Below, piece after piece: positions 37,048 through 44,945 of a stretch of 64,000 bases of DNA. The stretch comes from Clostridiaceae bacterium Marseille-Q4145. Its GTDB lineage: Bacteria > Bacillota > Clostridia > Lachnospirales > Lachnospiraceae. Position numbers and translations under genes: made by a program. The notes below the pieces were generated by a model. The model did not search any database, was not told the DNA's origin, and saw nothing but the letters and a program-made list of their open reading frames with translations. Numbering within the stretch: position 1 is the first letter of the stretch; every line of letters begins with the position of its first letter. The DNA is taken from contig JAGTTP010000001.1 of NCBI GenBank assembly GCA_018223365.1, forward strand, positions 1,830,410 through 1,894,409. Direction: 5' to 3'.

Positions 37048-37078
37048 TTGACCTTACAATAGTTATAAGGTTTAAGAT
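37048..37078 (+). promoter_or_regulatory. MerR-type promoter/operator of the MATE-MerR operon
   Basis: TTGACC at 37048-37053 and TAAGAT at 37073-37078 are separated by 19 bp, the long spacing typical of MerR-activated promoters. The spacer holds a perfect inverted repeat ACCTTA / TAAGGT (37051-37071), the expected dyad for a MerR-family dimer. Confidence 0.86.
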
Positions 37079-37112
37079 AAAGGGCAGTTCAGGAAAAGGA
37101 GTTACGAAAGAA

Positions 37113-38462
37113 ATGGAAAAAAATCTGACTTCAGGAAGTGTTTTTCAGAATATTGTGTGGTTCTCCCTGCCGTATCTGTTGTCGTATTTTCTGCAGACAT
37201 TGTACGGCATGGCGGATCTTTTTATTATTGGACAGTTTGAGGGAGTAGCCGGAACGACGGCAGTCTCTATAGGAAGTCAGGTCATGCATATGATTACGGT
37301 TATGATCGTAGGACTTGCCATGGGATCGACGGTGAGCATTGCTCAGGCAGTAGGAGCAAATAATAAAAAGCAGGCATCTTTGTTAGTGGGAAATACGGTC
37401 ACATTGTTTATGGGATTATCTGTGGTGCTGTCAGCAGTGCTGCTTCTGTTTGTGCGTTCCATTGTGACAGTCATGTCCACACCGGAGGAGGCAGTGAGCG
37501 GAACGGTGCTTTATCTGATCATCTGCTTTCTGGGGATTCCTTTTATTACGGCCTATAACATCATCAGTTCTATCTTTCGGGGACTGGGGGATTCCAGAAG
37601 TCCCATGTACTTTATCGCAGTAGCCTGTGTGGCAAATATTGTACTGGATTATCTCTTTATCGGTTATTTTCATCTGGGGCCGGCAGGTGCGGCCCTGGGT
37701 ACCACACTTGCCCAGGCAGTCAGTGTGGTGATTGCCCTGGTCACCATCTTGAAACAGAGATCCGGCATTACCCTTGGAAAAAGTGATTTCCGGCCAAGAA
37801 GGCCGGTTATGGGACAGCTTCTGCAGATCGGTATTCCAGTGGCACTGCAGGACGGATTTATTCAGATTGCGTTCATTGTTATCACCATTATCGCCAACCG
37901 GCGTGGATTAAGCGCGGCGGCTGCGGTAGGAATTGTGGAAAAAATGATCAGCTTCCTGTTCCTGGTACCATCTTCCATGCTGTCCACGGTATCGGCGCTT
38001 TGCGCCCAGAATATTGGTGCAGGCAAAGAGGACAGGGCAAGAGAGACCCTTCGCTATGCTATCATGATTGCGGCAGGATTTGGTATTCTGGTATCCATTC
38101 TTATTCAATTCATTGCAGAACCGGCAGTGGGGCTCTTTACTACAGATGCCACGGTGCGGATGATGGGTGGACAGTATATCCGGGGGTATATTTTTGACTG
38201 TATCTTTGCGGGCATTCATTTTAGCTTCAGTGGTTATTTCTGTGCCTGCGGGCGGTCAGAATTTTCCTTCCTCCACAATATCATTGCCATCCTGCTGGTG
38301 AGAATTCCGGGAGTGTACCTCACATCCAAGCTCTTTCCGGCTACATTGCTGCCAATGGGAATAGCCACAGCCTGTGGGTCACTGCTGTCGGTAGGTATTT
38401 GTGTGATCGTTTATTTGTGGCTTCGGGAACATGGTGTTGAAAGGAAAAAGAGTCATGGATGA
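37113..38462 (+). CDS. MATE family efflux transporter
   Basis: 449-residue exporter with about 12 hydrophobic segments. It shows MATE features: IVWFSLPYLLSYFLQTLYGMAD at the start of the first half, the LGDSRSPMYFIAV region near 165, and a mirrored second half starting QIGIPVALQDGFIQIAFI. It would expel cationic drugs or metabolites using an ion gradient. ATG 37113 is chosen because it begins the conserved N terminus; GGAG lies 13-17 nt upstream. Its stop overlaps the start of the MerR regulator. Confidence 0.93.
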   Translation: MEKNLTSGSVFQNIVWFSLPYLLSYFLQTLYGMADLFIIGQFEGVAGTTAVSIGSQVMHMITVMIVGLAMGSTVSIAQAVGANNKKQASLLVGNTVTLFMGLSVVLSAVLLLFVRSIVTVMSTPEEAVSGTVLYLIICFLGIPFITAYNIISSIFRGLGDSRSPMYFIAVACVANIVLDYLFIGYFHLGPAGAALGTTLAQAVSVVIALVTILKQRSGITLGKSDFRPRRPVMGQLLQIGIPVALQDGFIQIAFIVITIIANRRGLSAAAAVGIVEKMISFLFLVPSSMLSTVSALCAQNIGAGKEDRARETLRYAIMIAAGFGILVSILIQFIAEPAVGLFTTDATVRMMGGQYIRGYIFDCIFAGIHFSFSGYFCACGRSEFSFLHNIIAILLVRIPGVYLTSKLFPATLLPMGIATACGSLLSVGICVIVYLWLREHGVERKKSHG

Positions 38463-39291
38463 TAAGAAATTATTCCGGATCAGCGATGTAGCAAAGATGT
38501 TCCGTGTGAGCACGGGAACGCTCCGCCATTATGAGAAAGCGGGATTATTGTGCCCGGAACATACAGATCAGGAGACCGGGTATCGCTATTATAGTGTACG
38601 GCAATTTGAGGTGCTGAACACAATCCGGTATTTGCGGGCACTTGATCTGCCTCTTGATGAAATTGCGGAATTTCTTCATAATCGGGATATTGAAGTCATC
38701 GAGGAAAAACTGGAACGGCAGAAAGAACTCATTGCCCGGAAAAAAAGGGAACTGGAGATTATCGAGCGAAAGATTGATCACCGTATTTGGCAGATCCGGG
38801 ATGCCAGCCAGTCAGAACTTGACGTGATCCGGAAAATCAGACTTCCGGGATGCCGCATGGTGCGGATGCAGGATTCTCTGCGTCCCAAATCCTATCTTGA
38901 TCTGGAATTTTCAATTCGACAGCTGCAGAAAGACCAACCGGAGACAAGTGTATTTTTGGGAAAAGTGGGAATTGGAATCACCCTGGAACATCTTCTGGAA
39001 GGAAAATTTGATACCTACGATCTGGTATTCCTAATTTTAGATGAGGAAGACAGCTATCAGGGGACAACAGAAGAACTGCAGGAGCAGATGTATGTGACCA
39101 TCCGTTTCTGCGGAGGACACACAGAAGCGCCTGATTATTATCGGAAAATTCTCGCATACATCAATGCAGAACATCTGACGATCACAGGTTTTTCTCAGGA
39201 GATCACCATGATAGATGATGGTATCACCAGCGATCCTGAGAAGTTTGTGACGGAGATCAGGATTCCGGTAGATGAAAAAAGATTATCATAA
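38455..39291 (+). CDS. MerR family transcriptional regulator
   Basis: 278 residues. The N-terminal winged helix LFRISDVAKMFRVSTGTLRH, YEKAGLLCPE and YYSVRQFEVL is typical of the BmrR/BltR branch. A coiled-coil dimer helix (EVIEEKLERQKELIARKKRE) follows. The C-terminal part, about residues 120-278, resembles a GyrI-like effector-binding domain. The ATG at 38455 lies inside the MATE 3' end. It probably activates the MATE operon through the 19-bp-spaced promoter at 37048-37078. Confidence 0.9.
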   Translation: MDDKKLFRISDVAKMFRVSTGTLRHYEKAGLLCPEHTDQETGYRYYSVRQFEVLNTIRYLRALDLPLDEIAEFLHNRDIEVIEEKLERQKELIARKKRELEIIERKIDHRIWQIRDASQSELDVIRKIRLPGCRMVRMQDSLRPKSYLDLEFSIRQLQKDQPETSVFLGKVGIGITLEHLLEGKFDTYDLVFLILDEEDSYQGTTEELQEQMYVTIRFCGGHTEAPDYYRKILAYINAEHLTITGFSQEITMIDDGITSDPEKFVTEIRIPVDEKRLS

Positions 39292-39539
39292 ATAGTTGTC
39301 ATTCTGTATTCAACTGAGCATACAGGCTGTTACCAATTCCAAAAGTGAGTTTCCGGGAATGAGAGTTAACAGAACAGTACGTACTGGGTCTATATCACTT
39401 TCGACCCCACTTTAGTTCCTGTTTTCCTCTGCCACAACAAGCTTTTTTACCTGAAATGGGTCCGAAATGCAGATTGCTGGCCGCGAGTTCCCCAGTTTTC
39501 AAAAAAGCAGGAACTTTTGTAAGCAAGATGGGCGCTGTG

Positions 39540-39605
39540 CCCACGCCCCGGCCGCGGGCAGAAAAACAAAAGCCCATGCCCCGGCCGCGGGCAGAAAAAT
39601 ATGCC
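39540..39605. repeat. Two 33-bp GC-rich direct repeats
   Basis: CCCAYGCCCCGGCCGCGGGC followed by AGAAAAA occurs twice with a 33-bp period (starting at 39540 and 39573). On the minus strand each unit reads as a GC-rich hairpin followed by T-rich sequence, like tandem backup terminators downstream of hcp. Confidence 0.8.
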
Positions 39606-39629
39606 TTCCAACCGAAGTTGAAAGGCATA
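39600..39629 (-). terminator. Terminator of hcp
   Basis: On the minus strand ATGCCTT..CAAC, a TTCG tetraloop, GTTG..AAGGCAT, then ATTTTT. The C(UUCG)G loop is exceptionally stable. It lies 53 nt beyond the hcp stop. Confidence 0.85.
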
Positions 39630-39682
39630 AAAAAACGGAAATTGACCGCTATCTGGCACATATTTACAGATTTATCCCCTTT

Positions 39683-41278
39683 TTATTTTAACAACTCTTT
39701 CAGATCTTCTTCCGGTGTGGTAATCGGAGCGATTCCAAAATTCTCTACCAGGTAATTCAGAACATTGGGAGAGAGGAATGCCGGAAGGGAAGGGCCGAGG
39801 CGGATGTTTTTGATCCCTAAGTGGAGCAGGGTGAGCAGGATGCAGACGGCTTTCTGCTCATACCAGGACAGTACCATGGACAGGGGCAGTTCGTTGACAT
39901 CGCATCCGAAGGCTTCGGAGAGTGCCACAGCTACTTTGATAGCGCCGTAGGCATCGTTACACTGGCCCATATCCATGATGCGGGGGAAAGCGCCGATGGT
40001 TCCAAGATCCAGATCGTTAAAACGATATTTTCCACAGGCCAGGGTAAGGATGATGGTATCAGCAGGTGTCTGCTTTACAAAATCCGTATAGTAATTACGT
40101 CCCGGGCGGGCACCGTCGCAGCCAGCTACCAGGAAGAAGTGACGGATAGCACCGCTCTTTACGGCATCGATTACCTGATCAGCTACACTGAGCACGGTTC
40201 CATGGGAGAATCCGGTCATGACAGTAGAGCCGCCGTTGATTCCGGTAAATGCCTGATCTTCGGTATATCCACCGAGTTCCAGTGCTTTTTCAATCACCGG
40301 AGTGAAATCTTTTTCTTCATCAATGTGGACGGTTCCTGGGAAAGCAACTTCTCCGGTGGTGAAGACGCGATCCGCATAGGATGCCTTCGGCGGCATCAGG
40401 CAGTTGGTGGTGAAGAGAATCGGTGCCGGGATGGAAGCAAATTCTTTCTGCTGATTCTGCCATGCGGTTCCGAAGTTTCCCTTCAGATGCGCATATTTTT
40501 TCAATTCCGGATAACCATGGGCAGGGAGCATTTCACCGTGTGTATAGATGTTAACTCCTTTTCCGTCTGTCTGCTCAAGCAGCAGCTGCAGATCTTTTAA
40601 GTCATGTCCGGTGACAACGATAAATGGTCCTTTTTCCACAGTCAACGGAACTGTGGTGGGAACCGGTGTGCCGTAGGAGTCGGTATTGGCTTTATCAAGC
40701 AGTTCCATGCACAGTAAATTATATTTTCCAACTTCCATGACAATAGGAAGAAGCAGTTCCATATCCCAGTCCTCACCGAGGGCAAACAGCGCTTTGCTGA
40801 AGAACCGGTTCACTTCTGCATTTTCATATCCAAGTACCATGGCATGGTAAGCATAGGCGGCCATTCCGCGAATACCGAATAAAATCAGGGATTTCAGGGA
40901 ACGGATATCTTCATCGGCCTCCCAGATCCGCATCATGTCATAATCATCATTGTGACCGCAGGAAGACATGCAGCTGCCGCAGCCAGGAACCAGTTCTGCT
41001 TTTTTTTCATGAACCCGAGCTAGCAGTGCTTTTAATGCATCATCGTCAAAATTCACATTGGTAAGAGTAGCAAAAAGACTTTCAATCATTACCTTTTCAA
41101 TAGGCTGTCCCTCTGGAAGAGTGCCGTTTGCCGCATGAGCAAGACCGATCAATGCTCCGGTCAGTTGATCCTGAATTTGAGCAGTCTGAGCAGATTTTCC
41201 ACAGACGCCGGTCTTTCCGGTACATCCGCTGCATCCAGCGGTCTGCTCACATTGAAAACAAAACATATTTGTATCCAT
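39683..41278 (-). CDS. hcp: Hydroxylamine reductase (hybrid cluster protein)
   Basis: 531-residue Fe-S protein with an N-terminal cysteine cluster in FCFQCEQTAGCSGC and GVCGKSA, and later hybrid-cluster ligands within FTTNCLMPP and VAGCDGARPGRNYYTDFV. The family reduces hydroxylamine or NO and protects anaerobes from nitrosative stress. ATG 41278 follows AAGGAGA on the minus strand; the longer open frame crosses into the regulator's leader. A Crp/Fnr regulator is transcribed divergently 87 nt away, as in HcpR-controlled loci. Confidence 0.95.
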   Translation of the reverse strand: MDTNMFCFQCEQTAGCSGCTGKTGVCGKSAQTAQIQDQLTGALIGLAHAANGTLPEGQPIEKVMIESLFATLTNVNFDDDALKALLARVHEKKAELVPGCGSCMSSCGHNDDYDMMRIWEADEDIRSLKSLILFGIRGMAAYAYHAMVLGYENAEVNRFFSKALFALGEDWDMELLLPIVMEVGKYNLLCMELLDKANTDSYGTPVPTTVPLTVEKGPFIVVTGHDLKDLQLLLEQTDGKGVNIYTHGEMLPAHGYPELKKYAHLKGNFGTAWQNQQKEFASIPAPILFTTNCLMPPKASYADRVFTTGEVAFPGTVHIDEEKDFTPVIEKALELGGYTEDQAFTGINGGSTVMTGFSHGTVLSVADQVIDAVKSGAIRHFFLVAGCDGARPGRNYYTDFVKQTPADTIILTLACGKYRFNDLDLGTIGAFPRIMDMGQCNDAYGAIKVAVALSEAFGCDVNELPLSMVLSWYEQKAVCILLTLLHLGIKNIRLGPSLPAFLSPNVLNYLVENFGIAPITTPEEDLKELLK

Positions 41279-41365
41279 AAGAAATTCTCCTTTTTTTTGA
41301 TTTGATGAGTGGAGTATACTATAGTGTGAACAACAAATCGGTTGAAAATACAACGAGGTAAGAAA
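41279..41365. promoter_or_regulatory. Divergent hcp-crp control region
   Basis: 87-nt gap between divergent genes. A TATACT hexamer (+ strand, 41315) overlaps the 8-bp palindrome ACTATAGT (41318-41325), which on the minus strand gives TATAGT with a weak TTCAAC -35 17 bp upstream. GTTG..CAAC flanks 41341-41354. The binding site of the regulator is probably here but could not be assigned. Confidence 0.4.
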
Positions 41366-42028
41366 ATGAAAGAAATGTTATCCGTTTTGCGGACATCAGG
41401 AATTTTTTCCGGAATTTCTGAGGAAGAGACAGAAAAAATGCTTCATTGCCTGGAAGTGCGTCCAGAAACTTTTCAAAAAGATGAATATATTTTGCGGGCA
41501 GGGGACCGGGTAGAAGCTTTTGGCCTGGTAATCACAGGGAAAGTGCTGATCATTCAGGAAGATTTCTGGGGAAACCGGAATATTCTTGCTGCAGTGGGAG
41601 CGGGACATTGTTTTGCAGAAACCTTTGCCTGCTCCCCGGGTGCTGTACTGAATGTAAGTGTCATGGCACAGACCAATGTGCAGGTGCTTTTTTTGAGTGT
41701 AAAGAGGATTCTTACTACCTGTCCATCCACCTGCAGTCATCACAGCCGGATGATCCGCAATCTGTTATCTGAATTGGCCGAGAAAAATCTGCGCCTTAAT
41801 GAAAAAATTACCCACCTTGGACAGCGAAGCCGCCGGGCAAAGATTTTATCCTATCTTTCAGCAGAAGCGCAACGCCATGGCAGTGCAGAATTTGACATCG
41901 CATTTTCACGCCAGCAGCTGGCAGATTATCTGTCCGTGGACCGGAGCGGCCTTTCCATGGAACTAAGCCGGATGCAGGAAGAAGGATTATTGGAATATCG
42001 GAAGAATCATTTTGTACTGAAATCTTGA
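41366..42028 (+). CDS. Crp/Fnr family regulator, HcpR-like
   Basis: 220-residue regulator with an N-terminal cyclic-nucleotide-like sensor domain (FQKDEYILRAGDRVEAFGLV, about residues 33-52) and a C-terminal HTH FSRQQLADYLSVDRSGLSME near 178-197 (HTH_Crp). The divergent position next to hcp suggests it controls that gene in response to nitrosative stress. There is no FNR-type N-terminal cysteine cluster. ATG 41366 follows ACGAGGT; the TTG upstream is less likely. Confidence 0.88.
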   Translation: MKEMLSVLRTSGIFSGISEEETEKMLHCLEVRPETFQKDEYILRAGDRVEAFGLVITGKVLIIQEDFWGNRNILAAVGAGHCFAETFACSPGAVLNVSVMAQTNVQVLFLSVKRILTTCPSTCSHHSRMIRNLLSELAEKNLRLNEKITHLGQRSRRAKILSYLSAEAQRHGSAEFDIAFSRQQLADYLSVDRSGLSMELSRMQEEGLLEYRKNHFVLKS

Positions 42029-42112
42029 CACTGGTTTTTGAAAAGCGTATCATAAAGCAAGATAAGTCATCGCAGACATCATCTATATACATAGGAAAGG
42101 AAGTAAAGTGTG

Positions 42113-43138
42113 ATGGAAAAGAAAAACATTGACTGGGGCAACCTTGGTTTTGGATATATGCCAACTGATAAGAGATTTGTTGCCAACTATAAAAATGGAG
42201 CATGGGATGAAGGTGCTCTGATTGACGATCCAATGATTACCATGAGTGAATGTGCCTGTGTACTTCAGTATGCACAGACCTGCTTTGAGGGAATTAAAGC
42301 TTATACAACCGAGCAGGGTAAAATCGTTACCTTCCGCCCGGATCTGAACGCAAAACGTATGGCAGATTCTGAGAGAAGACTGCAGATGCCGGTATTTCCG
42401 GAAGATCGTTTTGTACAGGCAGTTGTAGATGTTGTAAAAGCAAATGCAGCATATGTACCGCCTTATGGAAGCGGAGCAACGCTGTATATTCGTCCGTATA
42501 TGTTCGGTATTGATTCTGTTATCGGTGTGAAACCGGCAACTGAGTATCAGTTCCGTATCTTTACTACTCCGGTAGGTCCGTACTTCAAGGGTGGCGCTAA
42601 GCCGATCACCATCCGCGTATCTGATGTGGACCGTGCAGCACCTCATGGAACCGGCGATATCAAGGCTGGTCTGAACTACGCAATGAGCCTTTACAATATC
42701 GTAGATGCTCACAACAAAGGATTTGATGAGAATATGTACCTTGATCCGGCTACCAGAACTTATGTTGAGGAGACCGGTGGTGCCAACTTCATCTTTGTAA
42801 CCAAAGACAATAAAGTCGTAACTCCGAAGTCCAACAGTATCTTACCGTCTGTTACCCGTCGTTCTCTGATGGTAGTAGCAAAAGATTATCTGGGACTGGA
42901 AGTAGAAGAGCGTCCGGTTGCAAAAGAAGAGCTGAAAGATTTCGCAGAGGCTGGTCTGTGCGGAACTGCAGCAGTTATCTCCCCAATCGGAAAGATCGTA
43001 GACCACGGAACCGAGATCTGCCTGCCGAGCGGTATGGAAGAGATGGGACCGGTTACCAAGAAACTTTATGATACTCTGACCGGAATCCAGATGGGCCGCA
43101 TCGAGGCACCGGAAGGCTGGATCAAAGAGATTATGTAA
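42113..43138 (+). CDS. ilvE: Branched-chain amino acid aminotransferase
   Basis: 341-residue PLP fold type IV enzyme for the last step of Leu, Ile and Val synthesis. It shows TCFEGIKAYTTEQGKIVTFR near residue 57, RPYMFGIDSVIGV near 125, the lysine region GDIKAGLNYA near 181, and ETGGANFIFV near 221. ATG 42113 is chosen because GGAAAGGAAG precedes it at a good distance; an overlapping GTG is three nt upstream. It stands alone with a terminator. Confidence 0.95.
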   Translation: MEKKNIDWGNLGFGYMPTDKRFVANYKNGAWDEGALIDDPMITMSECACVLQYAQTCFEGIKAYTTEQGKIVTFRPDLNAKRMADSERRLQMPVFPEDRFVQAVVDVVKANAAYVPPYGSGATLYIRPYMFGIDSVIGVKPATEYQFRIFTTPVGPYFKGGAKPITIRVSDVDRAAPHGTGDIKAGLNYAMSLYNIVDAHNKGFDENMYLDPATRTYVEETGGANFIFVTKDNKVVTPKSNSILPSVTRRSLMVVAKDYLGLEVEERPVAKEELKDFAEAGLCGTAAVISPIGKIVDHGTEICLPSGMEEMGPVTKKLYDTLTGIQMGRIEAPEGWIKEIM

Positions 43139-43154
43139 TTTTAACCGAAATGTT

Positions 43155-43203
43155 AAAAACTGCCATTATGCGGGAAAATTCCTGTGTAATGGCAGTTTTT
43201 TGT
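43155..43203 (+). terminator. Terminator of ilvE
   Basis: Stem AAAACTGCCATTA / TAATGGCAGTTTT with a 19-nt loop and T-run, 16 nt after the stop. Confidence 0.93.
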
Positions 43204-43213
43204 GAAGATAAAA

Positions 43214-43242
43214 TTGTACGTTATGTAATATTATGATATACT
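43214..43242 (+). promoter_or_regulatory. Toxin promoter
   Basis: TTGTAC at 43214-43219, 17-bp spacer, TATACT at 43237-43242, giving an approximately 80-nt leader before the toxin ATG. Confidence 0.75.
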
Positions 43243-43295
43243 ATTTGCATGAGAAGCAAATGTACATAAATATTGCTAGGTTAGATTAGGTGGAA

Positions 43296-43323
43296 ACCTC
43301 CCATACTTGAAAAGAGGGGAGGT
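43296..43323 (+). promoter_or_regulatory. Ribosome-site-sequestering hairpin of the toxin mRNA
   Basis: ACCTCCC at 43296-43302 is complementary to GGGAGGT at 43317-43323, which is the toxin Shine-Dalgarno sequence. Folding would hide the start signal, a usual feature of type I toxin messages. Confidence 0.7.
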
Positions 43324-43330
43324 GGTGCGA

Positions 43331-43426
43331 ATGGATACATATGAAGTATTAAGCCTGTTGTTTTTGGGCGGTTCATTTCTGCTTGCGCTGCTTGCCTACA
43401 TAGATAGGATTAACAAGCGAAAATAA
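43331..43426 (+). CDS. Putative holin-like type I toxin
   Basis: 31-residue peptide beginning MDTYEVLSLLFLGGSFLLAL and ending in a basic DRINKRK tail: a single hydrophobic helix with a charged end, matching the Hol_Tox family (PF16935) of small membrane toxins. GGGGAGG lies seven nt upstream of the ATG. The stop codon begins the shared terminator hairpin. An antisense RNA gene converges on its 3' end. Function is inferred from family and architecture. Confidence 0.88.
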   Translation: MDTYEVLSLLFLGGSFLLALLAYIDRINKRK

Positions 43427-43510
43427 ATAAGCCACCTACGTCTTGACCGGACAGGTGACTTATTTTATCAACCTTGGAGGCAACCACAATGTGTGCAGTT
43501 GCTTCTCTTT
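43420..43510 (-). ncRNA. Antisense RNA antitoxin (predicted)
   Basis: A minus-strand transcript starting near 43510 from the promoter at 43517-43545 would run into the toxin 3' end. The hairpin AATAAG.CACCT / AGGTG.CTTATT at 43426-43464 can end transcripts in both directions, and a GCAAC/GTTGC stem-loop (43480-43504) lies near its 5' end. Overlap with the toxin mRNA tail is the standard type I arrangement. Confidence 0.78.
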
Positions 43511-43516
43511 ATTTGT

Positions 43517-43545
43517 ATTATAATATGAGTTACTTAAACTTTCAA
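43517..43545 (-). promoter_or_regulatory. Antitoxin RNA promoter
   Basis: On the minus strand TTGAAA (43545-43540), 17-bp spacer, TATAAT (43522-43517), stronger than the toxin promoter. Confidence 0.85.
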
Positions 43546-43552
43546 GCGTCCC

Positions 43553-43580
43553 TTGCAAAAATCTTTATTTATGAGATAAT
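43553..43580 (+). promoter_or_regulatory. Promoter reading through R3 into the chromate transporter genes
   Basis: TTGCAA at 43553-43558, 16-bp spacer, GATAAT at 43575-43580. Transcription would start just before the extended R3 hairpin. Confidence 0.65.
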
Positions 43581-43608
43581 ATACGTTGCAGTTTACAGGT
43601 GATTACGT

Positions 43609-43750
43609 GGATGAAAGTGACAGCCTGTGAAAGGAACGTCCGCAGTCCCGGTACTTCATGAGAACGAGCGGCAGCGATGTTTGAATGTTAGTACCGCTGG
43701 ATCGAGGACTTAGCGCGAGCGGTTCCGCTCACAGGCTGTCACTTTCATCC
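43609..43750 (+). repeat. Structured palindromic repeat, copy R3
   Basis: The core from GGAACGTCC to GCGGTTCC is almost identical to R2. It is closed by the arm pair GGATGAAAGTGACAGCCTGT and its complement, 29 nt with two mismatches, and extends with GTGA/TCAC to 43599-43760. The inner helices are CAT/ATG and GAAC/GTTT. It lies between a promoter and the chromate transporter genes, in sense orientation. Confidence 0.9.
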
Positions 43751-43791
43751 GCTTAGTCACGATATCTATAAAGAAACAGTAGGAATACAGT

Positions 43792-44364
43792 ATGGAAGAA
43801 AAGAAAAACAGCCATCTTTTACGGACGTTATTTTTATCAACATTTTATTTGAGTGCCTTCACCTTCGGAGGCGGCTATGTGATTGTGACATTGATGAAAC
43901 AGAAGTTTGTGGATGAGCTTCACTGGATAGATGAGGATGAAATGCTGGATCTGGTAGCTATTGCCCAGTCGGCACCGGGGGCCATTGCGGTGAATGGAGC
44001 CATTGTGGTGGGCTACAAGCTGGCCGGAGTGACGGGACTTCTGACAGCAGTGCTGGGGACGGTGCTTCCGCCGTTTTTAATTCTGTCAGTGATCTCAGTC
44101 TGCTATGAAGCATTTCGTTCCATGACACTGATTGCCCTCATGCTGGAAGGCATGCAGGCAGGTGTGGGAGCTGTTATCGCATCCGTAGTCTGGGATATGG
44201 GAAGCGGCATTACAAAGGAAAAGGACACGGTCAGTATACTGGTCATGATTGCTGCATTTGCCGTTTCCATGATTTTTAACATTAACGTGATCTTTATCAT
44301 TCTGGCAGCGGGAATTTTAGGATTTGTCAGAACCATGCTGCAAAGAAGGAGGGGACAGGTATGA
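43792..44364 (+). CDS. Chromate transporter, first half (CHR domain)
   Basis: 190-residue membrane protein with one CHR domain. The hallmark FTFGGGYVIVTLMKQKFVDE (residues 21-40) and AIAQSAPGAIAVNGAIVVGY near 60-79 are present. Short-chain CHR proteins work as heterodimers of two adjacent genes, as here with the next gene. They export chromate or related oxyanions in known cases; the natural substrate is unknown. R3 forms its leader. Confidence 0.9.
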   Translation: MEEKKNSHLLRTLFLSTFYLSAFTFGGGYVIVTLMKQKFVDELHWIDEDEMLDLVAIAQSAPGAIAVNGAIVVGYKLAGVTGLLTAVLGTVLPPFLILSVISVCYEAFRSMTLIALMLEGMQAGVGAVIASVVWDMGSGITKEKDTVSILVMIAAFAVSMIFNINVIFIILAAGILGFVRTMLQRRRGQV

Positions 44365-44921
44365 TTTATTTACGTTTATTTTTAAGCTTTCTCCAGATTG
44401 GGGCATTCAGTTTTGGAGGCGGTTATGCGGCACTTCCTCTCATTCGTCATCAGGTGGTGGAGGCAAATGGCTGGCTTCAGTTGTCAGAATTTACGGATCT
44501 CATTACCATTTCCCAGATGACACCTGGTCCCATTGCCGTCAATTCAGCTACCTTCGTAGGGTTAAAAGTGGCAGGAATTCCGGGAGCAGTGATATGTACG
44601 CTGGGATGTGTGCTTCCGTCCTGTATTCTGGTATCATTGATTGCAAAGTTATATCTCAAATATCGTTCCATGGATCTGCTGCAGGGCGTGTTAAAAGGTC
44701 TTCGCCCGGCAGTCGTGGCACTCATTGCATCTGCAGGTGTGGATATCATGGTGTCTGCGCTGAACATCGGTGGAGAAGGCAGAATAAAACTGCAGATGGC
44801 AGTGATTTTTGCCATCTGTCTGGTATTGCTCAGGAAGAAATGGAACCCCATTCTGGTGATGGTACTGGCAGGTGTCATGCAGGTGATTTATGGAACAGTA
44901 AGTGGTTTGATCGGAATATAG
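44361..44921 (+). CDS. Chromate transporter, second half (CHR domain)
   Basis: 186-residue partner CHR protein with FLQIGAFSFGGGYAALPLI at residues 10-28 and TISQMTPGPIAVNSATFVGL near 49-68. It starts four nt before the end of the first half (ATGA overlap), so they are translationally coupled. Confidence 0.9.
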   Translation: MIYLRLFLSFLQIGAFSFGGGYAALPLIRHQVVEANGWLQLSEFTDLITISQMTPGPIAVNSATFVGLKVAGIPGAVICTLGCVLPSCILVSLIAKLYLKYRSMDLLQGVLKGLRPAVVALIASAGVDIMVSALNIGGEGRIKLQMAVIFAICLVLLRKKWNPILVMVLAGVMQVIYGTVSGLIGI

Positions 44922-44945
44922 ACAGGCAGTAAGGAGGAGTCGAAT

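Larger units (their letters stand above)
39292..39682. other. 391-nt intergenic region between merR and hcp
   Basis: No gene is seen. Contents: a perfect 12-bp palindrome CAGTACGTACTG near 39375; a long-range inverted pair AGTTCCTG (about 39413) / CAGGAACT (about 39507) with GCTTTTTT/AAAAAAGC inside it; two GC-rich direct repeats at 39540-39605; and the hcp terminator at 39600-39629. The base composition is unlike the flanks. Confidence 0.6.

Noticed and set aside
44324..44932. 202-codon + frame overlapping the second chromate transporter gene
   Set aside because: Different frame from the clear CHR-domain protein at 44361-44921; its Cys/Gly/Ser-rich product has no motifs.
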